This document shows, in pieces, positions 42,631 through 50,835 of a stretch of DNA of 50,890 nt. The translations under genes were made by a program, and so were the position numbers. The stretch comes from a bacterium. Lineage in GTDB: Bacteria; Ratteibacteria; UBA8468; B48-G9; JAFGKM01. Where the stretch lies: assembly GCA_035371905.1 (NCBI GenBank), contig DAORXQ010000002.1, positions 1 through 50,890 of the forward strand, written 5' to 3'. The notes beneath the pieces are model-generated. The model did no database searches, had not been told where the DNA came from, and saw only the letters and a list, made by a program, of their open reading frames with translations. The number at the start of each line of letters is the position of its first letter. The first letter of the stretch is position 1.

Positions 42631-43298
42631 AAAAAATAATTTTAACAAGGGAAGAGATATTAAAAATAGAAAAAGAAACAGTTGAAAAATTTGGTATCAG
42701 CAATTTGATTCTTATGGAAAATGCAGGAAGAGAAAGTTTTTATGTAATAAAAAAAATATTGAAAGATATAAAAAATAGAAAGTTTTTTATTTTGTGTGGT
42801 AAGGGTAATAATGGAGGTGATGGTTTTGTTCTTACAAGATATTTATTTAATAATGGAGCAAATGTTAAAGTTTTTTACCTTGGCAAACCAGAAGATTTTA
42901 CCGATATTTCTTTTTTAAATTTTGAAATATTGAGAAGATTAAAAATTGACACAGAGAGTATAAATGATTTAAAATTAAAAGGGTTGAAAATTGAAAGAAA
43001 GGACGTTTTTATAGATGCTATTTTAGGGATAGGAATAAAAGGTGAAATAAAAGGTGATATGAGAAATGTAATAGAGTTTATAAATAAAAGTTCAATTTAT
43101 ACTGTGTCAATTGATATACCATCAGGGCTTGATGCTGACACAGGTGAAATACACGGTGTTTCTGTTAAAAGTAATATAACAATAAGCATGGGATTTTTAA
43201 AAAAAGGTTTCTTTACTGGTAAAGGACCTGAATATGTAGGAAAAATTAAATTAGTCGATATTGGTTTTCCAAAATACTATTATGAGAAAGATAAGTAA
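42627..43298 (+). CDS. nnrE: NAD(P)H-hydrate epimerase (YjeF_N domain only)
   Basis: 223 residues. Epimerises damaged R-NAD(P)HX to the S form for repair. LMENAGRESFYVI (~32-44), CGKGNNGGDGFVLTRYL (~60) and IDIPSGLDADTGE (~155) are the YjeF_N signatures. The ADP-dependent dehydratase domain (NnrD) often fused behind it is absent, so NnrD must be separate or missing. Overlaps murC by 4 nt and the next gene by 17 nt. Confidence 0.93.
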   Translation: MKKIILTREEILKIEKETVEKFGISNLILMENAGRESFYVIKKILKDIKNRKFFILCGKGNNGGDGFVLTRYLFNNGANVKVFYLGKPEDFTDISFLNFEILRRLKIDTESINDLKLKGLKIERKDVFIDAILGIGIKGEIKGDMRNVIEFINKSSIYTVSIDIPSGLDADTGEIHGVSVKSNITISMGFLKKGFFTGKGPEYVGKIKLVDIGFPKYYYEKDK

Positions 43299-45936
43299 AA
43301 TTTTTATTTTTTTATATTTACTAAATTTTAGTATATATGGTGAATCTCAGGTTCTTACATTCGGGACAAAGACAAAGAAGATTGAATTTCTGAAAAAAGT
43401 TTTAAACAATAAAGATAAGGTTTATATAAAAGAAGTTGCTAATTTTTTAGATGATGAAGATAAAGAAGTTAGAACTTTTGCATCTTTAATACTTTATGAA
43501 ATAGGAGATTCTACCTGTATTGATTTCTACAAAAAATCTCTTGGTGATGAGTACTGGCAGATAAGATTATATGGAATAAAAGGACTTGTTAAATTTGGAG
43601 AAGGGGATATTCTTGAGAATTTATTTGCTTCACTTGATGACCCATACTGGCAGGTAAGATACTATGCTGCAATAGGTATTGGAAAATATGGAGACGAAAA
43701 TTCAATCTCTAATCTTATTTCACATCTTAATGAGACAAATTTAGAAGTAAAAAAAGCAATTCTGATATCATTAAAGAGATTATTATGGAAAAACATAACA
43801 AGATTTAATTTTAAGTCAATGGATGAAAATCAATTAAAATTACTTTTTGATTGTTTTGAAAGTAATGATGAGCAGATAAAATTATTAACAATTTCTATTT
43901 TTGAAAGTGTGAAAGATGTAAGGAGTATTCCATATCTTGTAAAATTGCTGGGAGATAAAAGTGATGAGGTGAAGATTAAATCATTATGGGCACTTGAAGG
44001 ATTTAAAACGAAAAATATAGAAGAAATTGAGGGTTTATTGAATGAACCATCTGTAAAGGTAAAGATTGAAGCGATTAAAACTCTTGTTAGATTAAAAGGA
44101 GAAGAAGGAATAAATGGTTTAATTAAAGGATTGAGTGATGAAAATGAGAGTGTAAAGATATATTCTTTATGGGCACTTGAAAAATTTAAAAATCCTGCTT
44201 CTTATCCTGAAATAGTTAAATGTATTGCAGATAAGTCCCTAAGTGTTAGAGAAGAAGCAATAAATATTATTGAAAGAACTGATGATTCTATATTTATTCC
44301 TATTTTAGAAAAGTTTATTGAGAATAAAGAAACAAACATAGAGCATAAAAAACTGGCTATAATTGAACTTGGAAAAATAGGAAATCTTGATTTAAACAGA
44401 GCAAAAGATATACTCAAAAAATATTTAAAAAGTTCTGATAGAGAAATAAGATATACTTCTATTGAAGGTTTCTATTATCTTGATAAATTTGATGATTATT
44501 ACATTAAAAATCTTGTTTATATGGAAAAGAATGACCCTGATATAAGAATTAGAAAGTGCAGTTCAAGATATTTAGGTGAAATAATAGATGAATGCATTAT
44601 TAAAATAAATAGTATGAGAGAAAGCGATAGAAAATTTGTTATTGATAAAATAGATAGTTTCATAGGAAGTAATGAAATAAATAAGTTGTTAATTAAGATG
44701 TTTTATAGTAAATATCCAGAAGTTAGAGAAAAAGCGGTTTTTGTTTTAAAAGAGATGCCCAGAAAAGTATTTGCAAAAAATGTTAAAGAACTTGCAAAAG
44801 AATCAGATGTAGAATTAAAAAAATTATGTGCTATTGTTTTAGGAGAAATGCGAGATTTAAGTTCAATTGGAATTTTAAAACAGGGATTAACTCATTTTGA
44901 CCCTGAATATCAACTTATATGTGCCAATTCTCTTGCAAAAATGGGTAGAAACGACGGGATTAATGTGATTATGAAAAATATTAATAATGATGATGTTTAT
45001 TATCAGAAAATTGCAGTTGAATCTCTTATTTATTTAGATAAGATAGCGTATTCACCTATATTTATTAAAAAACTTCATGACTCAGAACTTGATATAAAAA
45101 TTATTTCTGCATGGGGACTCGCAAGGTTAGGAAATTTAACAGGTTTAGAAGTTCTTGTAAGATTGTCTGAAATAAATGTTGAACCTATAAGAACACTTGC
45201 AAATATTTATCTAAAGGACCAAAAAATTCCTTCTAATCTCAGAAGTAAGATACCTTTTATTAGAGAGGAAATATATAGAAATAAATTAGGAGTTCAGGAG
45301 GTAAGTCCGAAGATAATGTATTCATATAAAACAGATATTCCAGTTGAAATAGATGGAAAAGATGATGAAGGAATATGGAAAATGATTGAGGAAATTAATG
45401 GATTTATAAGTATAGAAGATGAAAAAGTTTTTATTGATGCTCAAACAAAAATAGCGAGTGTTTATGACAATGAAAATATTTACTTTTTAATTAAATGTGA
45501 AAATCCATCAAATGGTGTAATAAATTTTGATACAAGAGATTTTTTAACAATTTCTATAAATCCAAAGAATTCTTTTAATGAATGGTATCAATTCGTTTTT
45601 CATCCCCTTAAGTTTACATTTCCACTTTCTGAAGAAGTAAGATATCTTAAATACAGTTACAAATGGAAATTTTATAAAAATGAAGAAGATGTGGATAAAT
45701 TATGGAATTCTGATTGGAAAATTGATACAGATGTTTCTTCCCCTGGAACAGTTAGAAAATGGATTGCTGAAATAGCCATACCTATTAAAGATTTAAAAGT
45801 AGAAAAAATTATCAAAGGAACTCAATGGACAATAAACTTTCAGAGAGAGATAAATAATTATATTATATCAACATGGACAGGTAGAATAGATATTCCAGAC
45901 CAGTTTGGTTTAATTATTTTCAAGGAGAGCCCATGA
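43282..45936 (+). CDS. Exported HEAT-repeat protein with C-terminal CBM9-like domain
   Basis: 884 residues from ATG 43282 (signal peptide MRKISKIFIFLYLLNFSIYG); an in-frame TTG at 43261 would add seven residues in front of the signal. About residues 30-650 are tandem HEAT/PBS-lyase-type repeats (YWQVRYYAAIGIGKYGD; KIKSLWALEGFK; RTLANIYL), an all-helical binding solenoid. The last ~190 residues begin VEIDGKDDEGIWK and contain DNENIYFLIKCE and RKWIAEIAIPIKDL, the pattern of family-9 carbohydrate-binding-like domains. Probably a periplasmic or surface scaffold recognising a glycan. It is coupled to the next exported protein by an ATGA overlap. Confidence 0.8.
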   Translation: MRKISKIFIFLYLLNFSIYGESQVLTFGTKTKKIEFLKKVLNNKDKVYIKEVANFLDDEDKEVRTFASLILYEIGDSTCIDFYKKSLGDEYWQIRLYGIKGLVKFGEGDILENLFASLDDPYWQVRYYAAIGIGKYGDENSISNLISHLNETNLEVKKAILISLKRLLWKNITRFNFKSMDENQLKLLFDCFESNDEQIKLLTISIFESVKDVRSIPYLVKLLGDKSDEVKIKSLWALEGFKTKNIEEIEGLLNEPSVKVKIEAIKTLVRLKGEEGINGLIKGLSDENESVKIYSLWALEKFKNPASYPEIVKCIADKSLSVREEAINIIERTDDSIFIPILEKFIENKETNIEHKKLAIIELGKIGNLDLNRAKDILKKYLKSSDREIRYTSIEGFYYLDKFDDYYIKNLVYMEKNDPDIRIRKCSSRYLGEIIDECIIKINSMRESDRKFVIDKIDSFIGSNEINKLLIKMFYSKYPEVREKAVFVLKEMPRKVFAKNVKELAKESDVELKKLCAIVLGEMRDLSSIGILKQGLTHFDPEYQLICANSLAKMGRNDGINVIMKNINNDDVYYQKIAVESLIYLDKIAYSPIFIKKLHDSELDIKIISAWGLARLGNLTGLEVLVRLSEINVEPIRTLANIYLKDQKIPSNLRSKIPFIREEIYRNKLGVQEVSPKIMYSYKTDIPVEIDGKDDEGIWKMIEEINGFISIEDEKVFIDAQTKIASVYDNENIYFLIKCENPSNGVINFDTRDFLTISINPKNSFNEWYQFVFHPLKFTFPLSEEVRYLKYSYKWKFYKNEEDVDKLWNSDWKIDTDVSSPGTVRKWIAEIAIPIKDLKVEKIIKGTQWTINFQREINNYIISTWTGRIDIPDQFGLIIFKESP

Positions 45937-47759
45937 GAAAATTTATTATTTTTATTACTCTTTTTATTTTATTTGCTAATGGATTTGGGGCAAACTGGTA
46001 TGAAAAGAACAAACAACTTTCAGTTGTTTTTTCAAATGAGGTCTGGAAGTTAGTTGAAAAAGCAAATTATTATTCAAATAGAGGAAATATAAAATCTGCA
46101 GATGCATATTTAAGAACTGCTAAAGAAAAAACAGAAAAATGTGAGCCGTTTTCTCCTAATAACTGGCCATTTGGATGGCCAAGAGATAAAGAAAGTTTAA
46201 AATATTTAAAATATGCAACACCGGTTGCTTTTATCTATAGAATAATAGGAGATTTTTGTTTAGATACTAATTATATAAAAGAAAGTATAAGGTATTTTGA
46301 AGTTTATCTGAGTAAGTGTTTAATTCCTGATGCGGACTATTATATGTTGCTTGCCAGTATCTATGAAAAAGAAGGAATGTATAATCAAGCAATTAATTTA
46401 TATTATGAGATTTCAAAATTTATTGAAAATAAAAATTACTGGGGGAAAGATTATTCTATAAGTGACATAGAAAAGAAGATAAAAAATTTAAATTTAATGT
46501 TTAAGAAAAATTTGGTTATTATTCTGAATCCTGTATTTATTGACATTCCTCCGTTTATCCAGACAGATTTTTCAAGTATATTAACAGATGAAATTAATAA
46601 TATAAAAAATGTTATTATTGTTCCAAGAGAGAGTTTTTTAAAAGTTTTGAATGAGCAGAAATTTATTGAAATGTCAATAGAAGATGAAGAACTTTCAATT
46701 GCAGGTAAAATTCTGAATGCTGATTATGTATTTAAGCCATCTCTTGCTAAAATTGTTAATACTTATGTTTTTAATTTGGATGTTTTTTCAATTAACAAAA
46801 AAAAGTGGTTTGAGCATTATGAGTATAAAACAGATGATATGAGATATATTCCTAATATGATTAAAAGATTTACTGTAAACTTTCAGGGACTGGATATTCC
46901 ATCTTCTTTATTTTTACCAGAAACAAAATTTTTGTGGAGTTATGAAACCGATGATTTAATAAATGACCTTAAGACATCCAGAGATAAAAAAAGAATTTTA
47001 ATAGGATGTGATTCTGGAAGTGCTTATTTGATAAATGATAAGGGAGTTTTAATACGAAAATTAAATATGTCAGAAAAAATTATAAAAGTTTCAATCTCAC
47101 CTGAAGGAAATTATTTTTCCTTCTTTACACTTGAAGGGATTTTATATTTTCTTACAGGAAATGGAAAGATTTTATGGACAAAAAAGACAGGGAATTTAGG
47201 AAGAGGGATAGGTATATCAGAAAATGGTAAATTTATAGTTGCTGGAATTGATAAGAGAATACTTTATATTGATAAAAATGGAGAGATTTTCTGGGATTTA
47301 AACTTACCAGAAATTATTTCTTTTGTTAATATAAAAGACGATGGAAGTCTGGTTTTTACAGGAACAGAAAATGGGAAGTTATACTGTTATAGGGATGATG
47401 GAAACCTAAAATGGGAAAAAAATATAAATGGTAAAATAATAAATATTAAACCCGGAGAAAATTATATTTGTGTTGAAACCGAAACAGGAATGATTTATTT
47501 ATATGATTTAAATGGAAATGAAATAAAAAATTTCAGAAATGATGAAGAAATTAATTATAATATTTTTTCTTCTGAAATTCTTGAATTGATTTCTGGAAAA
47601 AAAGGGAATTTTTTATTCTTCCTTTCATACGATAAAAAAAGTTTATGGAGATATATTTTAAAAGATAGATTAAATTTTCTTGAATCCTTACCTGATGGAA
47701 AATTTATTGTTTCTGCTGAAGGTAAAAACATCTTTTCTTTTTCTATAATCTGGAAGTAA
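45933..47759 (+). CDS. Exported protein with helical N-terminal region and PQQ-like beta-propeller
   Basis: 608 residues, signal peptide about 1-21 (ending FANGFGA). Residues ~30-170 are helical, TPR-like (YYSNRGNIKSADAYLRTA; YIKESIRYFEVYL). Residues ~190-300 look like the TolB/CsgG-type alpha-beta domain (FSSILTDEINNIKNVIIVPRES; ILNADYVFKPSLAKI). From ~320 on, repeated blades of the PQQ/WD40-like type follow (GCDSGSAYLINDKG; GNGKILWTKKTG; TENGKLYCYRDDG). Probably periplasmic, partner of the upstream HEAT protein. No specific function recognised; no PQQ-enzyme active-site residues were noticed. Confidence 0.75.
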   Translation: MRKFIIFITLFILFANGFGANWYEKNKQLSVVFSNEVWKLVEKANYYSNRGNIKSADAYLRTAKEKTEKCEPFSPNNWPFGWPRDKESLKYLKYATPVAFIYRIIGDFCLDTNYIKESIRYFEVYLSKCLIPDADYYMLLASIYEKEGMYNQAINLYYEISKFIENKNYWGKDYSISDIEKKIKNLNLMFKKNLVIILNPVFIDIPPFIQTDFSSILTDEINNIKNVIIVPRESFLKVLNEQKFIEMSIEDEELSIAGKILNADYVFKPSLAKIVNTYVFNLDVFSINKKKWFEHYEYKTDDMRYIPNMIKRFTVNFQGLDIPSSLFLPETKFLWSYETDDLINDLKTSRDKKRILIGCDSGSAYLINDKGVLIRKLNMSEKIIKVSISPEGNYFSFFTLEGILYFLTGNGKILWTKKTGNLGRGIGISENGKFIVAGIDKRILYIDKNGEIFWDLNLPEIISFVNIKDDGSLVFTGTENGKLYCYRDDGNLKWEKNINGKIINIKPGENYICVETETGMIYLYDLNGNEIKNFRNDEEINYNIFSSEILELISGKKGNFLFFLSYDKKSLWRYILKDRLNFLESLPDGKFIVSAEGKNIFSFSIIWK

Positions 47760-47781
47760 AAATAATGAAAGATACTTTTTT

Positions 47782-48444
47782 TTAATGAATGTGACTGTAT
47801 TTAGATAATTTATCTTTTTTTGAAATAAAAAGAAGAGGAAAAACTATATCACTTGTACAGCAAGGAATTACTACAGCAAGTACCATATAAATTAAGACAC
47901 TCCCTATCCGATGAACCCAGTCAATTAGTCCGAAACTGATAAGATAGAATATGGAGGCAGTTGCACTTACAAATACATGTAAAGAATGAGAGAAAATAAC
48001 TCCTTCTGATTTTTCAAGTGTTTCAGGTGCAACATAACCCATAAAAACCCCCAGAAATAAAAATGGCAATACAATTTGAGGATGTTGAATTATACATATA
48101 TGGAGTTTCATTTTTGCACCGAGTAGAAATCCAGAAATATAAGGAATAAAAATATCACTTATTCCACAAATTCCAGCAGAACCAATTACTCCAATTATAA
48201 ATGCCTTCCAGAATTTCTTTTCATTTTTCCAGAACATTGTAGTTGTTGCAAGAGCAGAGAAAAGCATATGTGTTGGATGAAAAATATGGAAAAGTTCTTC
48301 AAAATATTCAGAGGGGTTCTCTATATTTAAAATTTCAACAAAAAAGGTTAAAATTCCAGCAAATATAAGTCCAATTGTAACTGAGAGAACAGAAAAAGGT
48401 ATATGATGAGAAAGAGCATCTCCAATAAACTTTATTTTTTTCAT
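47782..48444 (-). CDS. Histidine-rich polytopic membrane protein, cotranscribed with fur-family gene
   Basis: 220 residues, about six helices, no family recognised with confidence. Twelve His and four Cys lie at notable places: HH at 13-14, H53/H56/H59 in HIFHPTHM, H115 and H121, H153/H156, Cys195-Cys196 in PCCTSD, and a terminal HIH. Acidic residues inside helices (E37, D97) are also present. This looks like metal coordination. It starts 3 nt after the Fur-family gene with its own AGAGGAGGT site, so it should be under the same metal-responsive operator. A metal transporter is the best guess. Confidence 0.7.
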   Translation of the reverse strand: MKKIKFIGDALSHHIPFSVLSVTIGLIFAGILTFFVEILNIENPSEYFEELFHIFHPTHMLFSALATTTMFWKNEKKFWKAFIIGVIGSAGICGISDIFIPYISGFLLGAKMKLHICIIQHPQIVLPFLFLGVFMGYVAPETLEKSEGVIFSHSLHVFVSATASIFYLISFGLIDWVHRIGSVLIYMVLAVVIPCCTSDIVFPLLFISKKDKLSKYSHIH

Positions 48445-48447
48445 ATT

Positions 48448-48873
48448 TTACCTCCTCTTACAATTTTTACATAATCCTTTAAGAAAAAATTGGTGTTCTG
48501 TAATAATAAAGCCGGTTTTCTTTTCTATATCATTTTTTATTTCTTCAAAATTACAAATTCCAAAATCATCTACTTTATGACATGAGATACAAACTATATG
48601 GTGATGATGAATATTCTTTTCTTCTTTGCAAATCCCATAATAAAATCTGTTTTCTTCACCTTCTATTTTTGTTAATATCCCAATTTTTTCAAAATATGCA
48701 AGGTTTCTATATACTGTTGGAAGTCCTATTTTTTTAAAGTTGTTTTTCATATATTTCCAGATATCAAATGGAGTAAAATATTTATCATTTTTGAGAAAAT
48801 AGTTTATTATTGCAACCCTTTTAGGAGTAATTTTTAACTTATTTTTTTTAAGCGATTTTTTATATTTTTCCAT
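48448..48873 (-). CDS. Fur-family metal-responsive repressor
   Basis: 141 residues. N-terminal winged helix with LKITPKRVAIINYF and LPTVYRNLAYFEKIGI (recognition helix ~51-65); dimerisation domain with H89-H92 (HHHHIVC), C95/C98 and C135/C138 forming the structural Zn site typical of Fur/Zur. Fur, Zur and PerR cannot be separated by eye, but the operator just upstream is nearer the Fur consensus. That operator covers its own promoter, so it is autoregulated. No clear Shine-Dalgarno; leader about 21 nt. Confidence 0.92.
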   Translation of the reverse strand: MEKYKKSLKKNKLKITPKRVAIINYFLKNDKYFTPFDIWKYMKNNFKKIGLPTVYRNLAYFEKIGILTKIEGEENRFYYGICKEEKNIHHHHIVCISCHKVDDFGICNFEEIKNDIEKKTGFIITEHQFFLKGLCKNCKRR

Positions 48874-48876
48874 TTC

Positions 48877-48899
48877 TAAATGAAAATGATTTTCATTTA
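48877..48899. promoter_or_regulatory. Fur-box-like operator over the fur promoter start
   Basis: A perfect palindrome, 11-bp arms about a central G (core TGAAAAT-G-ATTTTCA). It fits the 7-1-7 Fur box TGATAATnATTATCA with one change per half-site. It covers the predicted transcription start (~48894), so metal-loaded repressor would block initiation. Confidence 0.8.
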
Positions 48900-48900
48900 T

Positions 48901-48929
48901 ATTATACGGTTATACTTTTAAATTGTCAA
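48901..48929 (-). promoter_or_regulatory. Consensus promoter of the fur operon
   Basis: Minus-strand TTGACA (48929-48924), 17-bp spacer, TATAAT (48906-48901). Both hexamers and the spacer are ideal, so repression must be tight; start near 48894. Confidence 0.75.
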
Positions 48930-48942
48930 GATAGAAAACCTA

Positions 48943-48979
48943 TAAATAAAAACCTCTCCTGCGGGGAAGACAGGAGAGG
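48943..48979 (-). terminator. Intrinsic terminator of the permease operon
   Basis: A 9-bp perfect stem (CCTCTCCTG/CAGGAGAGG; 48953-48961 and 48971-48979) with a 9-nt loop. On the minus strand it is followed by a TTTTTATTTA tract. It lies about 76 nt beyond the end of the TIGR03943-type gene and upstream of the fur promoter, insulating the two units. It is the only convincing intrinsic terminator seen in the window. Its GC-rich hairpin also resembles interspersed REP-like elements. Confidence 0.65.
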
Positions 48980-49054
48980 AAAAAGGGGGGTGAAGGAAGG
49001 TAATATTTAATTATAACATAAATTTAAAAATTTTGCAAGTTAAATTTGTTTTAA

Positions 49055-49795
49055 TTAATAGAGATAAGGGTCTGATGGTGGATTTGTTTTTTTAACTTCT
49101 TCTGCAATTATTTTGACTTTTCCCTCTTCTATTTTAACTTTTCCTTTTACATTCACCCAGTCCTCATTTTTAAATTCTTCTTTTTCTTCTGGTGGTATCC
49201 ACTCGCCTGTTGATTTTTCTTTTATCCCCTTATATTCTACTTCAACCCCAAGTGGTGTGGCATCAGCAGCACAGCATGTTATTAAAAATCTTATTAAAGT
49301 AAACTTTTCTTTTTCTTCTCCTTTATATACCATACCTTCTATGCTCACATCTTTTTCTTCTATTTCTTCTGGTTTTGATTTTGAAAGGGCAAGAAGTTGT
49401 TTGATTGTAAGTTTTTTGTATTTCCCTTCTGTTTCTATCTTTTCCTGTAATGATTTTAAAATATCCTTGCTTAGAAACTCTGTCTGTATTCCTCTTTTTA
49501 ATGCAGCATAGGTTGGTAAAGCCGTTGGTCTGACAAGAATAAATAAAATTAAAGGGAATAGGAATATAATAAAGGAAAAAATATCATAGACATTTAACTG
49601 TTTAAAATTTTTCATTTTTTTAATTTCAATTGTTAGGAGAAATACCAAAATCAAAACACCTATTACTATGTATGGAAAATAAAAGTTTTTGACAAATATT
49701 TTGAAATTTCCTGTAAAAATTAATGAGATAAAAAACAAAATATAGAAAATTATAATTAAAAATTCATAAAACTGTCTGTTCTTAAAAATTTTCAT
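49055..49795 (-). CDS. TIGR03943/UPF0703-type permease subunit (YcgQ-like)
   Basis: 246 residues. Three or four N-terminal helices (about 10-30, 35-53, 70-88) are followed by a large extracytoplasmic beta-rich OB-like domain. The segment RFLITCCAADATPLGVEV (~177-194) with its CC pair is the hallmark of this family. These proteins pair with YraQ/DUF318 permeases, exactly as here (3-nt gap), and the pair is thought to move an unidentified substrate. Nearness to the Fur-family gene hints at metals but a terminator separates them. Confidence 0.85.
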   Translation of the reverse strand: MKIFKNRQFYEFLIIIFYILFFISLIFTGNFKIFVKNFYFPYIVIGVLILVFLLTIEIKKMKNFKQLNVYDIFSFIIFLFPLILFILVRPTALPTYAALKRGIQTEFLSKDILKSLQEKIETEGKYKKLTIKQLLALSKSKPEEIEEKDVSIEGMVYKGEEKEKFTLIRFLITCCAADATPLGVEVEYKGIKEKSTGEWIPPEEKEEFKNEDWVNVKGKVKIEEGKVKIIAEEVKKTNPPSDPYLY

Positions 49796-49798
49796 ATC

Positions 49799-50797
49799 TC
49801 ATCCTCCTAAAAAACTTCCAATAATTCCAAGAATAAAAAGGGTTAAGAATACACTTACAAGAAGTTTTTTGACAAATTTTTCTTTGAATGCAGCAAAATA
49901 TACAAGTATTAGAGATATACTCATCATTGGTCCAGAAATCATGAATATAATTTTTGAGATATCGGGTAAGTAAGTAAATGAACTCGCTACAAAAGCATCC
50001 GCATAAGAACATAATGAAAGAATTATAGAAAGAATTTGCATTGATAGAATTGATAAAACTTTATTTTTGCCTATAGCAATAAATACTTCTCTTGAAGTAA
50101 ATGTTGAAAAAAGAGAAGCAAGTGTCGCTCCTATTATTAAGTATTTTCCCATAATCAAAAAATCATTTCCTGAATGAATAAAAATTCTTTCAAATTTTGA
50201 AAGGTTTTCATCATGTTTGTGTCCTTCTTCATATTCCTTTAAAATTTCACTTTTATCTTCTGGAGCAATTAAAATACCAACAAAAACACTTACAATAAAG
50301 GCAATAAGGAATCTGCCAAAAACCATTTTTAAAGAGGAAAAGGCAAGATAGGTTGAAAAAAGAGTGATTGGATTGATTATTGCAGTCGCAAGAAGATAGG
50401 AAATACCTCCTGGAGTTGGTATTCCCTTTTTCATCAATCTTCTTGAAACAGGAATTTCTCCACATGAACAGACAGGAAATAAAAAACCTAAAAATGAGCC
50501 AAATACTGCAGATGAAAACTTACCCTGAGGTAAAATTTTTTTGAATTTATCTTCTGAAACCAAAACTTCAATTGTACCCGAAATTAAAGAACCGATTAAA
50601 ATAAATGGAAATCCCTCAATTAAAATAGCAAGTGAGACAATTGTAAATACCTGTAATTTTGGATTTTTAACTATCCGATTTAATTGAGAAAAAGAACCTG
50701 ACTGCCAGAGATTGAAAATAAAAAAAAGAAATAAAACTCCTATACTTATTAAGATTTTTTTCAGAGTTTCTTCTTTTTTTTGTTTTATTTTCTCCAT
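49799..50797 (-). CDS. YraQ/DUF318-type permease (YcgR-like)
   Basis: 332 residues from the ATG at 50797; an ATG at 50851 exists, but a good promoter lies between them, and the extra 18 residues are polar and Asn/Phe-rich. About eight helices. FPVCSCGEIPVSRRLMKKGIPTPGG is split across helix 3-4 (~100-125): the CSCG motif and the second half, SLCSYADAFVA with its Cys, are family hallmarks of the predicted permease group. The loop HKHD (~residue 195) adds charged/His residues. Forms a two-component system with the next gene. Confidence 0.87.
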   Translation of the reverse strand: MEKIKQKKEETLKKILISIGVLFLFFIFNLWQSGSFSQLNRIVKNPKLQVFTIVSLAILIEGFPFILIGSLISGTIEVLVSEDKFKKILPQGKFSSAVFGSFLGFLFPVCSCGEIPVSRRLMKKGIPTPGGISYLLATAIINPITLFSTYLAFSSLKMVFGRFLIAFIVSVFVGILIAPEDKSEILKEYEEGHKHDENLSKFERIFIHSGNDFLIMGKYLIIGATLASLFSTFTSREVFIAIGKNKVLSILSMQILSIILSLCSYADAFVASSFTYLPDISKIIFMISGPMMSISLILVYFAAFKEKFVKKLLVSVFLTLFILGIIGSFLGG

Positions 50798-50806
50798 ATT
50801 TTTAAA

Positions 50807-50835
50807 ATTATACTTCTCAAAATTTTTATTTTCAA
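50807..50835 (-). promoter_or_regulatory. Promoter directly before the YraQ-type permease
   Basis: Minus-strand TTGAAA (50835-50830), 17-bp spacer, TATAAT (50812-50807). Predicted start near 50800, 3 nt before the ATG at 50797: near-leaderless, with no Shine-Dalgarno site. Confidence 0.6.

Noticed and set aside
48953..48979. Hairpin considered as a REP-type repeat.
   Set aside because: Only one copy in the window, and its orientation with a T tract on the minus strand fits a terminator; REP identity would need a genome-wide search.
48984..49009. Short GTG-started frame after the GGGGGG tract beyond the hairpin.
   Set aside because: Only a few codons long and within a terminator-flanking region; no sign of translation.
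49113..49511. Plus-strand open frame (132 codons) opposite the TIGR03943-type gene.
   Set aside because: Low-complexity Ser/Phe-rich antisense reading of a conserved gene; no start signals.
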